Below are positions 16,722 to 25,418 of a DNA stretch of 64,000 nt, piece after piece. This stretch comes from Thermostichus sp047462415 (GTDB lineage: Bacteria; Cyanobacteriota; Cyanobacteriia; Thermostichales; Thermostichaceae), in the NCBI RefSeq assembly GCF_047462415.1, contig NZ_JANSJE010000001.1, positions 1 through 64,000 on the forward strand, in the 5' to 3' direction. Below the pieces are notes generated by a model. The model did not search any database and was not told the origin of the DNA. It saw nothing but the letters and a program-made list of their open reading frames with translations. Position numbers and translations under genes: made by a program. Every line of letters begins with the position of its first letter. Position 1 is the first letter of the stretch.

Positions 16722-18368
16722 ATGACCAAGTTTGTCTTCGTCACCGGCGGAGTCGTCTCCAGCATCGGCAAAGGCATTGTGGCGGCCAGCCTGGGCCGTC
16801 TGCTCAAGTCCCGCAACTACACTGTGTCGATTTTAAAGCTGGATCCCTACATCAATGTGGATCCCGGCACCATGAGCCCCTACCAACACGGGGAAGTGTT
16901 CGTCACCGACGACGGCGCCGAGACGGATCTGGACTTGGGCCACTACGAGCGCTTCACCGACACCAACATGTCCAAGCTCAACAACGTCACCACCGGCGCC
17001 ATTTACCAGGCGGTGATCTACAAGGAGCGGCGGGGCGACTACCAGGGCAGCACAGTGCAGGTGATCCCGCATGTTACGCAGGAGATCAAAGAGCGCATCC
17101 GGCGGGTGGCGCGCGAGACCAACGCCGATGTGGTGCTGGTGGAGGTGGGGGGCACGGTGGGGGACATCGAGTCGCTGCCCTTCTTGGAGGCTATCCGCCA
17201 ATTTCGCAAAGATGTGGGCCGAGCCAATGTGGCCTACGTGCACGTGACCCTGGTGCCTCTCATCAGGGCGGCGGGGGAGATGAAAACCAAGCCCACCCAG
17301 CACTCGGTCAAGGAGCTGCGCTCGATCGGGATTCAGCCGGACGTGCTGGTGTGCCGCTGCGAGCAGCCCCTGCCCCGCGGCCTCAAGGAGAAGATCTCCG
17401 AGTTTTGCGACGTGCCGGTGGAATGTGTCATCCAGGCCCAGGATGCCCCCAGCATCTACGATGTGCCTTTGGTGCTGGAGCAGGAAGGGTTGGCGCAGCG
17501 GGTTTTGCAGATCCTCACCCTGGATCCGCAGCAGCCGGATCTGCGCGAGTGGGAGCTCTTGGTGCAGCGGCTGCACCACCCTCAAGAGCGGGTAGAAATT
17601 GCCATTGTCGGCAAATACGTGCGCCTCACCGATGCCTACCTCTCAGTGGCGGAAGCCCTGCGCCATGCAGGCCTGGCCCTCAATGCCGGCGTTACCTTGC
17701 GCTGGATCTCTTCTGAAGAAGTTGAGGAGCGGGGGCCAGAAGCCCTGCTGGCCGGTGTGGACGGCGTGGTGGTGCCGGGGGGGTTTGGCAGCCGGGGCAT
17801 CGAGGGCAAGGTGGCCACCATCCGCCATGTGCGCGAGCGGGGCATCCCCTTCCTAGGGCTGTGCCTGGGCATGCAGTGTGCGGTGATCGACTGGGGATGC
17901 CACATTGCCCATCTGGAGCGGGCCAACAGCTACGAGTTCGATCCCGACACCCCCCACCCCGTCATCAGCCTGCTGCCGGAGCAGAAAGATGTAGAGGATC
18001 TGGGCGGAACCCTGCGCCTGGGCCTCTATCCCTGCCGCATTTTGCCCAACACCCTGGCGGCCAAGCTCTACGGCGAGGCCATCATCTACGAGCGCCACCG
18101 CCATCGCTACGAGTTCAACAACGCCTACCGCAGCCTATTGCTGGATTCCGGCTACGTCATCAGCGGCGTCTCGCCCGATAACCGCCTGGTGGAAATCATC
18201 GAGCTGCCCAGCCACCCTTTCTTCATTGCCACCCAGTTCCATCCCGAGTTTCGCTCCCGCCCCAACCGCCCCCATCCCCTCTTTTTGGGATTGATCCAAG
18301 CTGCCCTGCACAACCGTTCCCGGCCTCAAGCCTTGCAGTTGCAGAACACAGGGCAGTTATCTGGTTAA
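16722..18368 (+). CDS. pyrG: CTP synthase
   Basis: It forms CTP from UTP, ATP and glutamine. The N-terminal amidoligase domain begins TKFVFVTGGVVSSIGKGIVA with the P-loop, followed by KLDPYINVDPGTMSP. The C-terminal class I glutaminase domain has the nucleophile region FLGLCLGMQCAVIDWG and the triad partner motif FHPEFRSRP. The length of 548 aa is normal. Confidence 0.98.
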   Translation: MTKFVFVTGGVVSSIGKGIVAASLGRLLKSRNYTVSILKLDPYINVDPGTMSPYQHGEVFVTDDGAETDLDLGHYERFTDTNMSKLNNVTTGAIYQAVIYKERRGDYQGSTVQVIPHVTQEIKERIRRVARETNADVVLVEVGGTVGDIESLPFLEAIRQFRKDVGRANVAYVHVTLVPLIRAAGEMKTKPTQHSVKELRSIGIQPDVLVCRCEQPLPRGLKEKISEFCDVPVECVIQAQDAPSIYDVPLVLEQEGLAQRVLQILTLDPQQPDLREWELLVQRLHHPQERVEIAIVGKYVRLTDAYLSVAEALRHAGLALNAGVTLRWISSEEVEERGPEALLAGVDGVVVPGGFGSRGIEGKVATIRHVRERGIPFLGLCLGMQCAVIDWGCHIAHLERANSYEFDPDTPHPVISLLPEQKDVEDLGGTLRLGLYPCRILPNTLAAKLYGEAIIYERHRHRYEFNNAYRSLLLDSGYVISGVSPDNRLVEIIELPSHPFFIATQFHPEFRSRPNRPHPLFLGLIQAALHNRSRPQALQLQNTGQLSG

Positions 18369-18399
18369 GTTATCCAAGGGTTGTTGTTTCCAGCGCGCC

Positions 18400-18561
18400 A
18401 TGCCCCGCCACCGGAAGAAGTCGGATTTGCCGAGCAAAATCTGTCTCACCTGCGGCAGGCCCTTCACCTGGCGCAAGAAGTGGGCCGACTGTTGGCCGGA
18501 GGTGAAATACTGTTCTGAGCGGTGTCGCAACCATCGCTCCAAGGGATCCCGATCCTCCTAG
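18400..18561 (+). CDS. DUF2256 small zinc-finger-like protein
   Basis: This 53-aa gene sits directly after pyrG. It reads MPRHRKKSDLPSKICLTCGR, with Cys pairs in ICLTCGR and YCSERCRNHR and the conserved PFTWRKKW between them. That is the DUF2256 pattern. The protein is very basic and may bind zinc and nucleic acid; its function is unknown. It starts 31 bases after the pyrG stop and ends 40 bases before the next gene. Confidence 0.85.
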   Translation: MPRHRKKSDLPSKICLTCGRPFTWRKKWADCWPEVKYCSERCRNHRSKGSRSS

Positions 18562-18601
18562 ACGTCTGGGGCAGATAATGGGGTCGTCAAAGGGGGGTGG
18601 C

Positions 18602-19057
18602 ATGCGGTTTCTCAAGTGGCTCTTGCACAATCCTCACGAAACGGAAGAGGAGGATCCCTTTCTGCGGGCCATTACCCGCCTAGAAAGTCTGATCTCGAAG
18701 CTGCTTTCCATCTTGATGATCGGGCTGATTGGGGTGGCCGTGGTGGATTTGGCCCGCTTCCTGGTGGCCGATCTGCTGCAGGAGCCGACTGGCTTTTTCT
18801 CCACCACTTTGATCGAGATCTTCGGCCTTTTTTTGAATATCCTGATCGCGCTGGAGATTCTGGAGAACATTACCGCCTACTTGCAAAAGCAGGTGGTGCA
18901 GGTAGAGCTGGTGATTGTGACTTCTTTGATCGCGGTGGCGCGCAAGATCATTATTTTCGATTTTGAGAAGCTGGGGGGCCTGGATCTCATTGGGCTGGCA
19001 GCAGCGACGCTAGCTCTCTCCGTCAGCTACTGGCTGGTGCGACGAGCCAAGCCTTGA
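18602..19057 (+). CDS. PsiE-like integral membrane protein
   Basis: The 151-aa protein has four predicted hydrophobic segments (ILMIGLIGVAVVDLARFLV, TTLIEIFGLFLNILIALEIL, VELVIVTSLIAVARKIIIF and the last ~20 residues). This layout and the LEILENITAYL motif match the phosphate-starvation-inducible PsiE family, whose function is unknown. The ATG at 18602 is preceded by an AGGGGGG stretch; an in-frame ATG at 18578 is possible. Confidence 0.78.
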   Translation: MRFLKWLLHNPHETEEEDPFLRAITRLESLISKLLSILMIGLIGVAVVDLARFLVADLLQEPTGFFSTTLIEIFGLFLNILIALEILENITAYLQKQVVQVELVIVTSLIAVARKIIIFDFEKLGGLDLIGLAAATLALSVSYWLVRRAKP

Positions 19058-19127
19058 TCCCTGTCGAGCGAAGGGCGGGCCTGGACAAATCCTGATAGGA
19101 TAGGGGCGGAGCTTTCTGGCAAGAGAG

Positions 19128-19778
19128 ATGCGCGTGCCCTCAGGGGTTGCCCACCTGTTGAAGCTAGCTGTGCTGGCGGTGCTGCTTTGGGTGGGATCTG
19201 GCTTTCTTCCCGCTCTGGCCCGCCCGCATTCTTCTTACGATTTGCTCCTGGCACAACAGTTGGGCAAAACCGTGAAAACCTACAACAGTCCCCCGCCAAT
19301 GGTGATCGACCCGGCCAAGTCCTATACAGCCACGCTGGAGACCACCGCCGGCACGATGGTTTTGGAGCTGTTCCCACAGGAAGCTCCCCTTGCCGTCAAC
19401 AACTTTGTCTTCTTGGCCCGAGATCATTTCTACGACGGCGTCATCTTTCACCGGGTCATTCGGGGCTTCATGATTCAGGGCGGGGATCCCACTGGCACGG
19501 GGCGAGGCGGGCCAGGCTACCGCTTTCCCGATGAGCCGGTGCAGCGCTCCTACACGCGAGGAACCTTGGCCATGGCCAACGCCGGCCCCAACACCAATGG
19601 CAGCCAGTTCTTCATCATGCATGCCGACTACCCGCTGCCGCCCAACTACACGATCTTCGGCCAACTGATCGAGGGGGAGGACGTGTTGGATAAAATTGCC
19701 ACGGCGCCCACAGGCCCTCAGGATCGCCCGCTGAATCCGGTCGCGATCAAGTCTGTTCGCATCTCGGAATCGAACTAG
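19128..19778 (+). CDS. Exported cyclophilin-type peptidyl-prolyl isomerase
   Basis: It catalyses cis-trans isomerisation of proline bonds, probably in the periplasm or thylakoid lumen. An N-terminal signal sequence (LLKLAVLAVLLWVGSGFLPALA) precedes the cyclophilin domain. Active-site blocks are FHRVIRGFMIQGGDPTGTG and NGSQFFIMHADYPL. It is 216 aa long. The single-domain form distinguishes it from the larger lumenal cyclophilin TLP40. Confidence 0.93.
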   Translation: MRVPSGVAHLLKLAVLAVLLWVGSGFLPALARPHSSYDLLLAQQLGKTVKTYNSPPPMVIDPAKSYTATLETTAGTMVLELFPQEAPLAVNNFVFLARDHFYDGVIFHRVIRGFMIQGGDPTGTGRGGPGYRFPDEPVQRSYTRGTLAMANAGPNTNGSQFFIMHADYPLPPNYTIFGQLIEGEDVLDKIATAPTGPQDRPLNPVAIKSVRISESN

Positions 19779-19864
19779 GTTGGGCCAATCCGGCGAAACA
19801 GTTTGGTTAAATTAACTTGGCCTCTGGCCCCATTTTTGCAACTTGCTCTATGGGGGACTCAGTT

Positions 19865-21148
19865 ATGGAGTTCGCTAGGCCCCGGCGAATGTCCCCCCGC
19901 ATTCTAGTTCTGGATTTTGATGGTGTGCTCTGCGACGGACGGTCGGAGTACTTTGCTTCTTCCTGTCGAGTTTGTAGTCAGGTGTGGGGTTTAGCCCCTG
20001 CCCAGTTGGAGCCATTGCGCCCTGCCTTCGACCGCCTGCGACCCCTAATCGAGATTGGCTGGGAGATGCCTCTGCTGCTGTGGGGGCTACAGCAAGGGAT
20101 CCCCGAAGAGGACTTGCGCCAAGACTGGCCGGGCTGGCGTCAGCAGTTGTTGCAGCAGGGGGGGGTTTCCGAGCGGGCTTTGGCCCAAGCCCTGGATAAG
20201 GTGCGGGATCGCTGGATCGAAGAAGATCTGCAGGGCTGGCTGGGGCTGCACCGCTTTTATCCAGGGGTGACGGCCTGGATGCGCCAGATCCAGGCTGCCG
20301 GAGAGCCGCGCCTGGCCATTCTCAGCACCAAAGAGGGGCGGTTTATCCAGCAGCTTTTGCTCCGCGAAGGGATCCAACTGCCGCGCCACCGTATTCTGGG
20401 CAAGGAGGTGCAGGCCCCCAAGGCCACCACCTTACAGCGGCTGCTAGCAGCGACCCAGGTAGCGCCTGAGGAACTCTGGTTTGTCGAGGATCGCCTGCAG
20501 ACGCTGCGCCAGGTGCAGAGCGTACTGGAACTGGAGCAGGTGCTCTTGTTTTTAGCCGAGTGGGGCTACAACCTGCCGGAGGAGCGGGAAGCGGCCGCTC
20601 GGGATCCCCGTCTCCATTTGCTCAGCCTAGAACAGTTTTGCCAGCCCTTTGAGCAGTGGTTGGCCCTGCCTGTTCCTTCCCCTCGCCTTGCTGTCAGCCC
20701 GGCCAGCCCGGAAGACTTCACCCCTACCCGGAAACGCCCGGAAGCCGGTTTGGCCTCGCTGGTGCTGACCTTGGTGGAGCTGCTGCGGCAGTTGATGGAG
20801 GCCCAAGTGGTACGCCAGATGGAAGCCAATCGCCTCTCTGCAGAGCAAATTGAGCGGGCCGGCAGCAGCCTGCAAGCCCTGCGAGAGCAAATTCGGCAAC
20901 TCTGCGCCCTGCTGGAGATCGACCCAGCGGATCTCAACCTGGACTTGGGAGATCTGGGCTCTCTCTTGCCCCGCCAGGGGGACTACTACCCCGGCCAGCC
21001 CCACGGCGAGGGATCCCTGCTGGAACTCCTGGATCGGCTGATTAACACCGGGATTGTTATCGACGGCGAGATCGACCTGGGCTTGGCGGACTTGGATCTC
21101 ATCCACGCCCGCCTAAAACTGGTGCTCACCTCTAGTGCCAAGCTCTAG
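19865..21148 (+). CDS. HAD-superfamily hydrolase fused to gas-vesicle protein GvpK
   Basis: The 427-aa protein has two parts. Residues 1-270 are a HAD phosphatase-like domain: ILVLDFDGVLCDG with the catalytic Asp pair (17 and 19), LAILSTKEG as motif II, the Lys in KEVQAPKATT, and WFVEDRLQT as motif IV. Residues about 289-427 match cyanobacterial GvpK: AGLASLVLTLVELLRQLMEA, then EIDPADLNLDLGDLG, then LLDRLINTGIVIDGEIDLGL. The frame is uninterrupted, and no start codon lies near the junction to allow separate GvpK synthesis. GvpK is a minor gas-vesicle assembly protein. No other gvp gene is nearby. The start could also be the GTG/TTG-type codon at 19817. Confidence 0.82.
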   Translation: MEFARPRRMSPRILVLDFDGVLCDGRSEYFASSCRVCSQVWGLAPAQLEPLRPAFDRLRPLIEIGWEMPLLLWGLQQGIPEEDLRQDWPGWRQQLLQQGGVSERALAQALDKVRDRWIEEDLQGWLGLHRFYPGVTAWMRQIQAAGEPRLAILSTKEGRFIQQLLLREGIQLPRHRILGKEVQAPKATTLQRLLAATQVAPEELWFVEDRLQTLRQVQSVLELEQVLLFLAEWGYNLPEEREAAARDPRLHLLSLEQFCQPFEQWLALPVPSPRLAVSPASPEDFTPTRKRPEAGLASLVLTLVELLRQLMEAQVVRQMEANRLSAEQIERAGSSLQALREQIRQLCALLEIDPADLNLDLGDLGSLLPRQGDYYPGQPHGEGSLLELLDRLINTGIVIDGEIDLGLADLDLIHARLKLVLTSSAKL

Positions 21149-21292
21149 CGGGGCTGTGATCAAGAGTGGCCTGAGCATTGAGAGTCTTGATTGAGATGAT
21201 TGGGAGAAGCCATGCCTGAAGCGAGAAGAGAACCCAGAAATCGCGGTATGCTGGCTTTGAATCCCGTTAATCTCTCTTCATAGTCTTCTCCT

Positions 21293-22861
21293 ATGGATGT
21301 CTTCGCCCCAACCGGAAACCTGCATGCCGACGCCATTTGGCCAGAGGTGGTGGTCACCCTCACGCTGTTGATTGTCTTGGTGGTGGATCTGGTGGGTGGG
21401 TCGGCGGCGCGCAAAAGTCTGCCGGCCCTCTCCCTCTTCGGCTTGATCGGAGCCTTGGTGACCTTGGTGTTGCAATGGCAGCAGCCCCAGTTGGAGAGCT
21501 TCTTGGGCAGCTTTGCCGCGGATCCAATTAGCATTCTCTTCCGCGGCCTGGTGGTGGCAACGGCAGCTCTGACGGTGATGATGGCGGAGCGCTACATCGC
21601 CCAGGCAGGGACACCCACCGGCGAGTTTTATGTGCTGCTGCTCACGGCCACCTTGGGGGGCATGTTCCTCGCCGGGGCGACGGATTTAATCATGGTGTTC
21701 GTCTCCTTGGAAACGCTGGGCATCGCCAGCTACCTGATGGCTGGCTACACCAAGCGGGATCCGCGTTCTTCCGAGGCAGCCCTGAAGTACCTTTTGACGG
21801 GGGCCAGCAGCACGGCCATCTTCCTCTACGGCATGTCGCTGCTCTACGGCCTGTCGGGGGGGCAGACCCAATTGGCGGCCATCGCGCCCTACCTGGCCAA
21901 TGCCGGCCTGGTGGGGATCCTTGCCTTGGTGTTCTGCCTGGGCGGCATTGGCTTTAAGCTGGCGGCGGTGCCTTTTCACCAGTGGACTCCTGATGTTTAT
22001 GAGGGATCCCCGACGCCGGTGGTGGCCTTTTTGTCGGTGGGATCCAAAGCGGCAGGTTTTGCCCTGGCCATTCGCTTTCTGGCCACTGCGTTCCCGGCCA
22101 TGACGGAAGAGTGGCGGGCGGTGCTCTCGGTGCTGGCCATTTTGACCATGGTGCTGGGGAACGTGGTGGCCATCGCCCAAACCCGCCTCAAGCGCCTGCT
22201 GGCCTATTCTTCCATTGGGCAGGCGGGTTTTGTCTTGATTGGGTTGGTGGCGGGCACCGAAGCGGGCTATGCCAGCTTGATTTTTTACCTGATGGTCTAT
22301 TTGGCCATGAACCTGGGAGCCTTTCTCTGCGTCACCCTGTTCAGCCTCAAGACCGGCACCGACGAAATCAACGAGTACAGCGGCCTCTATCAGAAGGATC
22401 CCTTCCTCACCCTTTGCCTGAGCATTTGTCTGCTCTCTCTGGGCGGGTTGCCGCCGCTGGCGGGCTTTTTCGGCAAGCTCTATCTTTTCTGGGCCGGCTG
22501 GCAGGCAGGGGCTTACACGCTGGTGCTGGTGGGCTTGGTGACCAGCGTCATCTCCATCTACTACTACGTGCGGGTAGTGAAAACCATGGTGGTGAAAGAG
22601 CCGCAGGAGATGTCGCTTTCGGTGCAAAACTACCCTGAGACGAACTGGCAGGCCGAAGGCATGCCGGCTTTGCGGGTGGGCATGGTGCTGACGCTGGTGG
22701 CCACGATCTTTGCCGGGATCCTCTCCAATCCGCTCTTTACTCTCTCCACCCAGGCGGTGGAGCAAAGCCCGTTTTTGGGGTTCCCGACAGCCCAGGCTTT
22801 TGCTCCAGAGGCGACCAGCCCTTCTCTGACAGTTGCGGGACGAGTCCTAGACCTTTCTTGA
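21293..22861 (+). CDS. ndhB: NDH-1 subunit 2, proton-pumping membrane subunit
   Basis: This is the NdhB antiporter-like subunit of the cyanobacterial NDH-1 complex, used in respiration and cyclic electron flow in thylakoids. The 522-aa, ~14-helix protein has the conserved segments GVSLETLGIASYLMAG-like (VFVSLETLGIASYLMAGYTK), KLAAVPFHQWTPDVYEGSP and LLAYSSIGQAGFVLIGL. A Lys follows the VPFH region, as in the proton channel. It is transcribed alone; a dispersed hairpin repeat follows the stop. Confidence 0.97.
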   Translation: MDVFAPTGNLHADAIWPEVVVTLTLLIVLVVDLVGGSAARKSLPALSLFGLIGALVTLVLQWQQPQLESFLGSFAADPISILFRGLVVATAALTVMMAERYIAQAGTPTGEFYVLLLTATLGGMFLAGATDLIMVFVSLETLGIASYLMAGYTKRDPRSSEAALKYLLTGASSTAIFLYGMSLLYGLSGGQTQLAAIAPYLANAGLVGILALVFCLGGIGFKLAAVPFHQWTPDVYEGSPTPVVAFLSVGSKAAGFALAIRFLATAFPAMTEEWRAVLSVLAILTMVLGNVVAIAQTRLKRLLAYSSIGQAGFVLIGLVAGTEAGYASLIFYLMVYLAMNLGAFLCVTLFSLKTGTDEINEYSGLYQKDPFLTLCLSICLLSLGGLPPLAGFFGKLYLFWAGWQAGAYTLVLVGLVTSVISIYYYVRVVKTMVVKEPQEMSLSVQNYPETNWQAEGMPALRVGMVLTLVATIFAGILSNPLFTLSTQAVEQSPFLGFPTAQAFAPEATSPSLTVAGRVLDLS

Positions 22862-22881
22862 GCACTCTGCAAGGCAGGGAT

Positions 22882-22921
22882 CCCTCACCCCCAACCCCTC
22901 TCCCGAAGGGAGAGGGGAGTT
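22882..22921. repeat. Dispersed palindromic repeat, copy 4 (hairpin core)
   Basis: Only the hairpin core is present, CCCCTCTCCC-GAA-GGGAGAGGGG, with the usual CCCTCACCCC lead-in. It lies 20 bases after the ndhB stop, between the convergent ndhB and ycf4 genes. It may serve as a terminator-like structure for both. Confidence 0.7.
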
Positions 22922-23017
22922 TACTTGGACAATTGACCCGATGTTGTTGAGCCGGTTTCTGGGCTATCTCAATTCCTGGGATCCCTGACCAGCAGCCGTC
23001 CACAATCCAAGAGAATT

Positions 23018-23629
23018 TCAAATACCCTCTAGGCTGACATTGAGAAAGCGGGCAATCTCGGCTGCTTGGTTTTCGATCTCCGTCAGGGAAGGGGGCTGGC
23101 CAACGCCGGTGAGGGGGATGTCGCCGCGTCCTTTTACCCGCAAGTAGATAACCCGGCGGGGGTTGAGGCCTTCTCGCAGCTCGACCCGCAGGCTTTGCAC
23201 CTCGGCAAAGTCGTATTCCAGCCGCACCTCGCGGTTTTTGCCCGGAAAGCCCTGCCGCACCAGCGTTATCTTCTGGGTGCGGCGGTTGAACTCGTTGTAG
23301 CCGCCCCCCAGGTTCCAGTACAGGCTCAGCCATTGATACAGCCCCGCCAGGGATCCGAGCACACCGTAAAAGAGCATGGCAATGCCCTGGGGAATGAACA
23401 CCAGGCTGGCGGGATCGGAAAAGGGAAGCAAGTTGCGGTGGAAATAGCTGGAAAGACCGGCCAGGGTAAAGCCCAGCCCACCCCCTGTCAGCGCCACCGC
23501 CCAAAAGTAGACGCTGGGCCGCCGCGACCCAATCACGGTGTAGCGCAGCAGCTCTTCAGAGCGAATTTCGGGAACAGTCGCAGACACAGACGGGATCCCT
23601 GTCGATTTTCCAAAGTTGGCTTCTCCCAT
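23018..23629 (-). CDS. ycf4: Photosystem I assembly protein Ycf4
   Basis: This thylakoid membrane protein is needed for efficient photosystem I assembly. The 203-aa product starts MGEANFGK, followed by the Ycf4-type RYTVIGSRRPSVYFWAVAL and two N-terminal membrane helices. The soluble part includes SLYWNLGGGYNEFNR and VYLRVKGRGDIPLTG-like text (VIYLRVKGRGDIPLT). I chose the ATG at 23629; the frame stays open upstream into the repeat, where coding is not credible. Confidence 0.93.
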   Translation of the reverse strand: MGEANFGKSTGIPSVSATVPEIRSEELLRYTVIGSRRPSVYFWAVALTGGGLGFTLAGLSSYFHRNLLPFSDPASLVFIPQGIAMLFYGVLGSLAGLYQWLSLYWNLGGGYNEFNRRTQKITLVRQGFPGKNREVRLEYDFAEVQSLRVELREGLNPRRVIYLRVKGRGDIPLTGVGQPPSLTEIENQAAEIARFLNVSLEGI

Positions 23630-23661
23630 TTTATTTAATTGCAAACTAGAGCGAGACACTT

Positions 23662-23778
23662 CCCAAGCGCTCCGCGCCGCTCGACCCTCACCCCAAGCCC
23701 CTCTCCCAAGGGGAGAGGGGAGTTGGGGATAGTAGCGCGTTCGCGACAGCGTTGCGTAGCAATAACGACGTAGAGAGC
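23662..23778 (+). repeat. Dispersed palindromic repeat, copy 3 (long form)
   Basis: It starts with CCCAAGCGCTCCGCGCCGCT, as in copy 2. It continues through CCCTCACCCC and the hairpin CCCCTCTCCC-AA-GGGGAGAGGGG. It ends with the module GCGTTCGCGACAGCGTTGCG, which is the inverse complement of the start of copy 1. The three long copies are therefore mosaics of shared modules in both orientations. It occupies the ycf4 upstream region. Confidence 0.75.
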
Positions 23779-23910
23779 GGCAACAGATCCTTTCCCGCCT
23801 TCTACAACAAGAGTCGCGGGGATCCTGGCTCCCCCTTGAGCGGTTGGATCTTTGCAATGAGCGCCAGCGCTTTAGACCTCTCTGCTCCCGCAGCTTGGGA
23901 TCCCTCTAAT

Positions 23911-25065
23911 TCAGGGTTGAGGCTGGCGCGGCGTAACGATTTCCCCTGCCCCTGGAGCAACTGCTGGGATCCTGAGTGGTGGGGATGGCTCAGGGTTGCT
24001 AGCAGCGCCGGGAGAAGGTTCGCCCTCAGGGGTGGGAGCGGGGGAAGGGGTCGGGTCTGGTTCGGCAGCAGGGGGAGAAGGCTCAAGATCGAGGGGCTTG
24101 GCTGCGGGAGTTGCGGTTGGCAAGGCAGCTTCTTGAGCCGTCCGCTCTCCAAAGGCCGACAGGGCAATTGCCGCTTCCCCGCGGCTGACGGGCTCAAAGG
24201 GGTTAAAGGTGCGGATGGGGCCGAAGGTGCGCAACACGGTGGAAGCATTCTCCAGGCCGCGATCCGCCACCAGGGGGGCAACCGCCTCCTCAGGGATCTG
24301 CGCCGCATCGGTAAAGCCCCAACGCTCCTCCAGCTCTAATCGGGATCCCTTGATTTGGCCGGGAGGCAAATCCAGAGGTGCCTTCATGCGGATCAGCTCT
24401 GCCCGCGACAGCAGGCTGTTGGGGCGAAACTCGCGGTTGGTATCGCCGCTAACGATGCCGGCAGCTCCCAGGGCCTGGATGTAGCGAAAGTTGGGATCCT
24501 CCTCCGGCACATCCAAAAAGAGGGGGCGCTCGCTGGCGGATCCCAAACGGATTTGGCGGCTGGGCTGGTCGGCGTGAATGGCGTTGTTGGCCAGCACCAA
24601 CCAGCGGGCAAATTCGCCGCGACGAACGCTGCGCTGCGGCTGAAACTCACTGCCAACAACATCGGCAAAGACCCCCAGCCGATCCAAATCAGAGACAGCA
24701 CGGGCCACCAGGGATCCGGGCTCCAGATCCGCAAAGCGGCTGCTGACCTGGCTGGGCGGAGGCGTGAAGGAAGCAGGGGGAGTCGCAGGAGCAGAGGGGA
24801 CAGAGGTAGAGGAGGAGCGGGATCCCGGCAGAGGCGTGGGCGTCTCCGGTTGGTCTCCAGAGGGGAAGGTAGGCAGGCTCACCGGTCGCACCGCTCGTTG
24901 CAGCCGTTCTCCCCACTCGGTTCCCTGACAGGCCGACAACAGCCCCAGCAGCAGGACAAAACCAGCGGCCCTGAGCCAGGTGCCGGCTGGAGGCGGCGAT
25001 CGCCTAGACTGCTTGAACCGATTGAGCTGATGCTGCAATGCTTTCTCCCCCTCTACTGAGCCCAT
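23911..25065 (-). CDS. SLH-domain lipoprotein
   Basis: The 384-aa protein has a basic N-terminus, a hydrophobic segment and a lipobox-like LLSAC, so it is probably a lipoprotein of the cell envelope. A Pro/Ser-rich linker follows. S-layer-homology repeats run from about residue 108 to 320 (SDLDRLGVFADVVGSEFQPQ, IVSGDTNREFRPNSLLSRAE, TFNPFEPVSRGEAAIALSAF), and the C-terminal tail is Pro/Glu-rich. SLH domains bind peptidoglycan-linked polymers. Its start overlaps the end of the DUF3181 gene by 13 bases, indicating coupling. No enzymatic domain is visible. Confidence 0.85.
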   Translation of the reverse strand: MGSVEGEKALQHQLNRFKQSRRSPPPAGTWLRAAGFVLLLGLLSACQGTEWGERLQRAVRPVSLPTFPSGDQPETPTPLPGSRSSSTSVPSAPATPPASFTPPPSQVSSRFADLEPGSLVARAVSDLDRLGVFADVVGSEFQPQRSVRRGEFARWLVLANNAIHADQPSRQIRLGSASERPLFLDVPEEDPNFRYIQALGAAGIVSGDTNREFRPNSLLSRAELIRMKAPLDLPPGQIKGSRLELEERWGFTDAAQIPEEAVAPLVADRGLENASTVLRTFGPIRTFNPFEPVSRGEAAIALSAFGERTAQEAALPTATPAAKPLDLEPSPPAAEPDPTPSPAPTPEGEPSPGAASNPEPSPPLRIPAVAPGAGEIVTPRQPQP

Positions 25066-25367
25066 TTGCGGCTGAACTCCTCCAGCACATCCAGTAAGTT
25101 CAGCAGGCTTTGCATGGGCAGCAGATCCGCCAGGGGCAGCTCTTTGCGCCCGCCCCCCACTTTCACCGGGATCCCTTGCAGGATCTCTGTAACGGCATTC
25201 TCATCCACCTTGCCTGCCATCACCTGGGGGGCCAGTTGTTCTGCCAAGAGGGTGTGCAGGTGGGCATCCCGCAGGTAGAGGTGCCACCGGGCCACATCGA
25301 TGTAAACTTCCTCGCCAATGGCAGCGGCCAATTGCTCGATCTCTGGGTTGCTGGGCACTTGGGCCAT
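25053..25367 (-). CDS. DUF3181 family protein
   Basis: This 104-aa cytoplasmic protein contains IEQLAAAIGEEVYIDVARWH and LYLRDAHLHTLLAEQL, the pattern of DUF3181, a small family restricted to cyanobacteria and plastids. Its function is unknown. It is translationally coupled to the SLH lipoprotein downstream. Confidence 0.8.
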   Translation of the reverse strand: MAQVPSNPEIEQLAAAIGEEVYIDVARWHLYLRDAHLHTLLAEQLAPQVMAGKVDENAVTEILQGIPVKVGGGRKELPLADLLPMQSLLNLLDVLEEFSRKWAQ

Positions 25368-25418
25368 TGCTCAGCTCCATCAGTGGTTGCCCTCTGCCGA
25401 TCATAACCTGCTCCCACC

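Noticed and set aside
22737..23504. Minus-strand frame of 255 codons running from ycf4 into ndhB
   Set aside because: It overlaps two well-supported genes in other frames and crosses a repeat; no domain seen.
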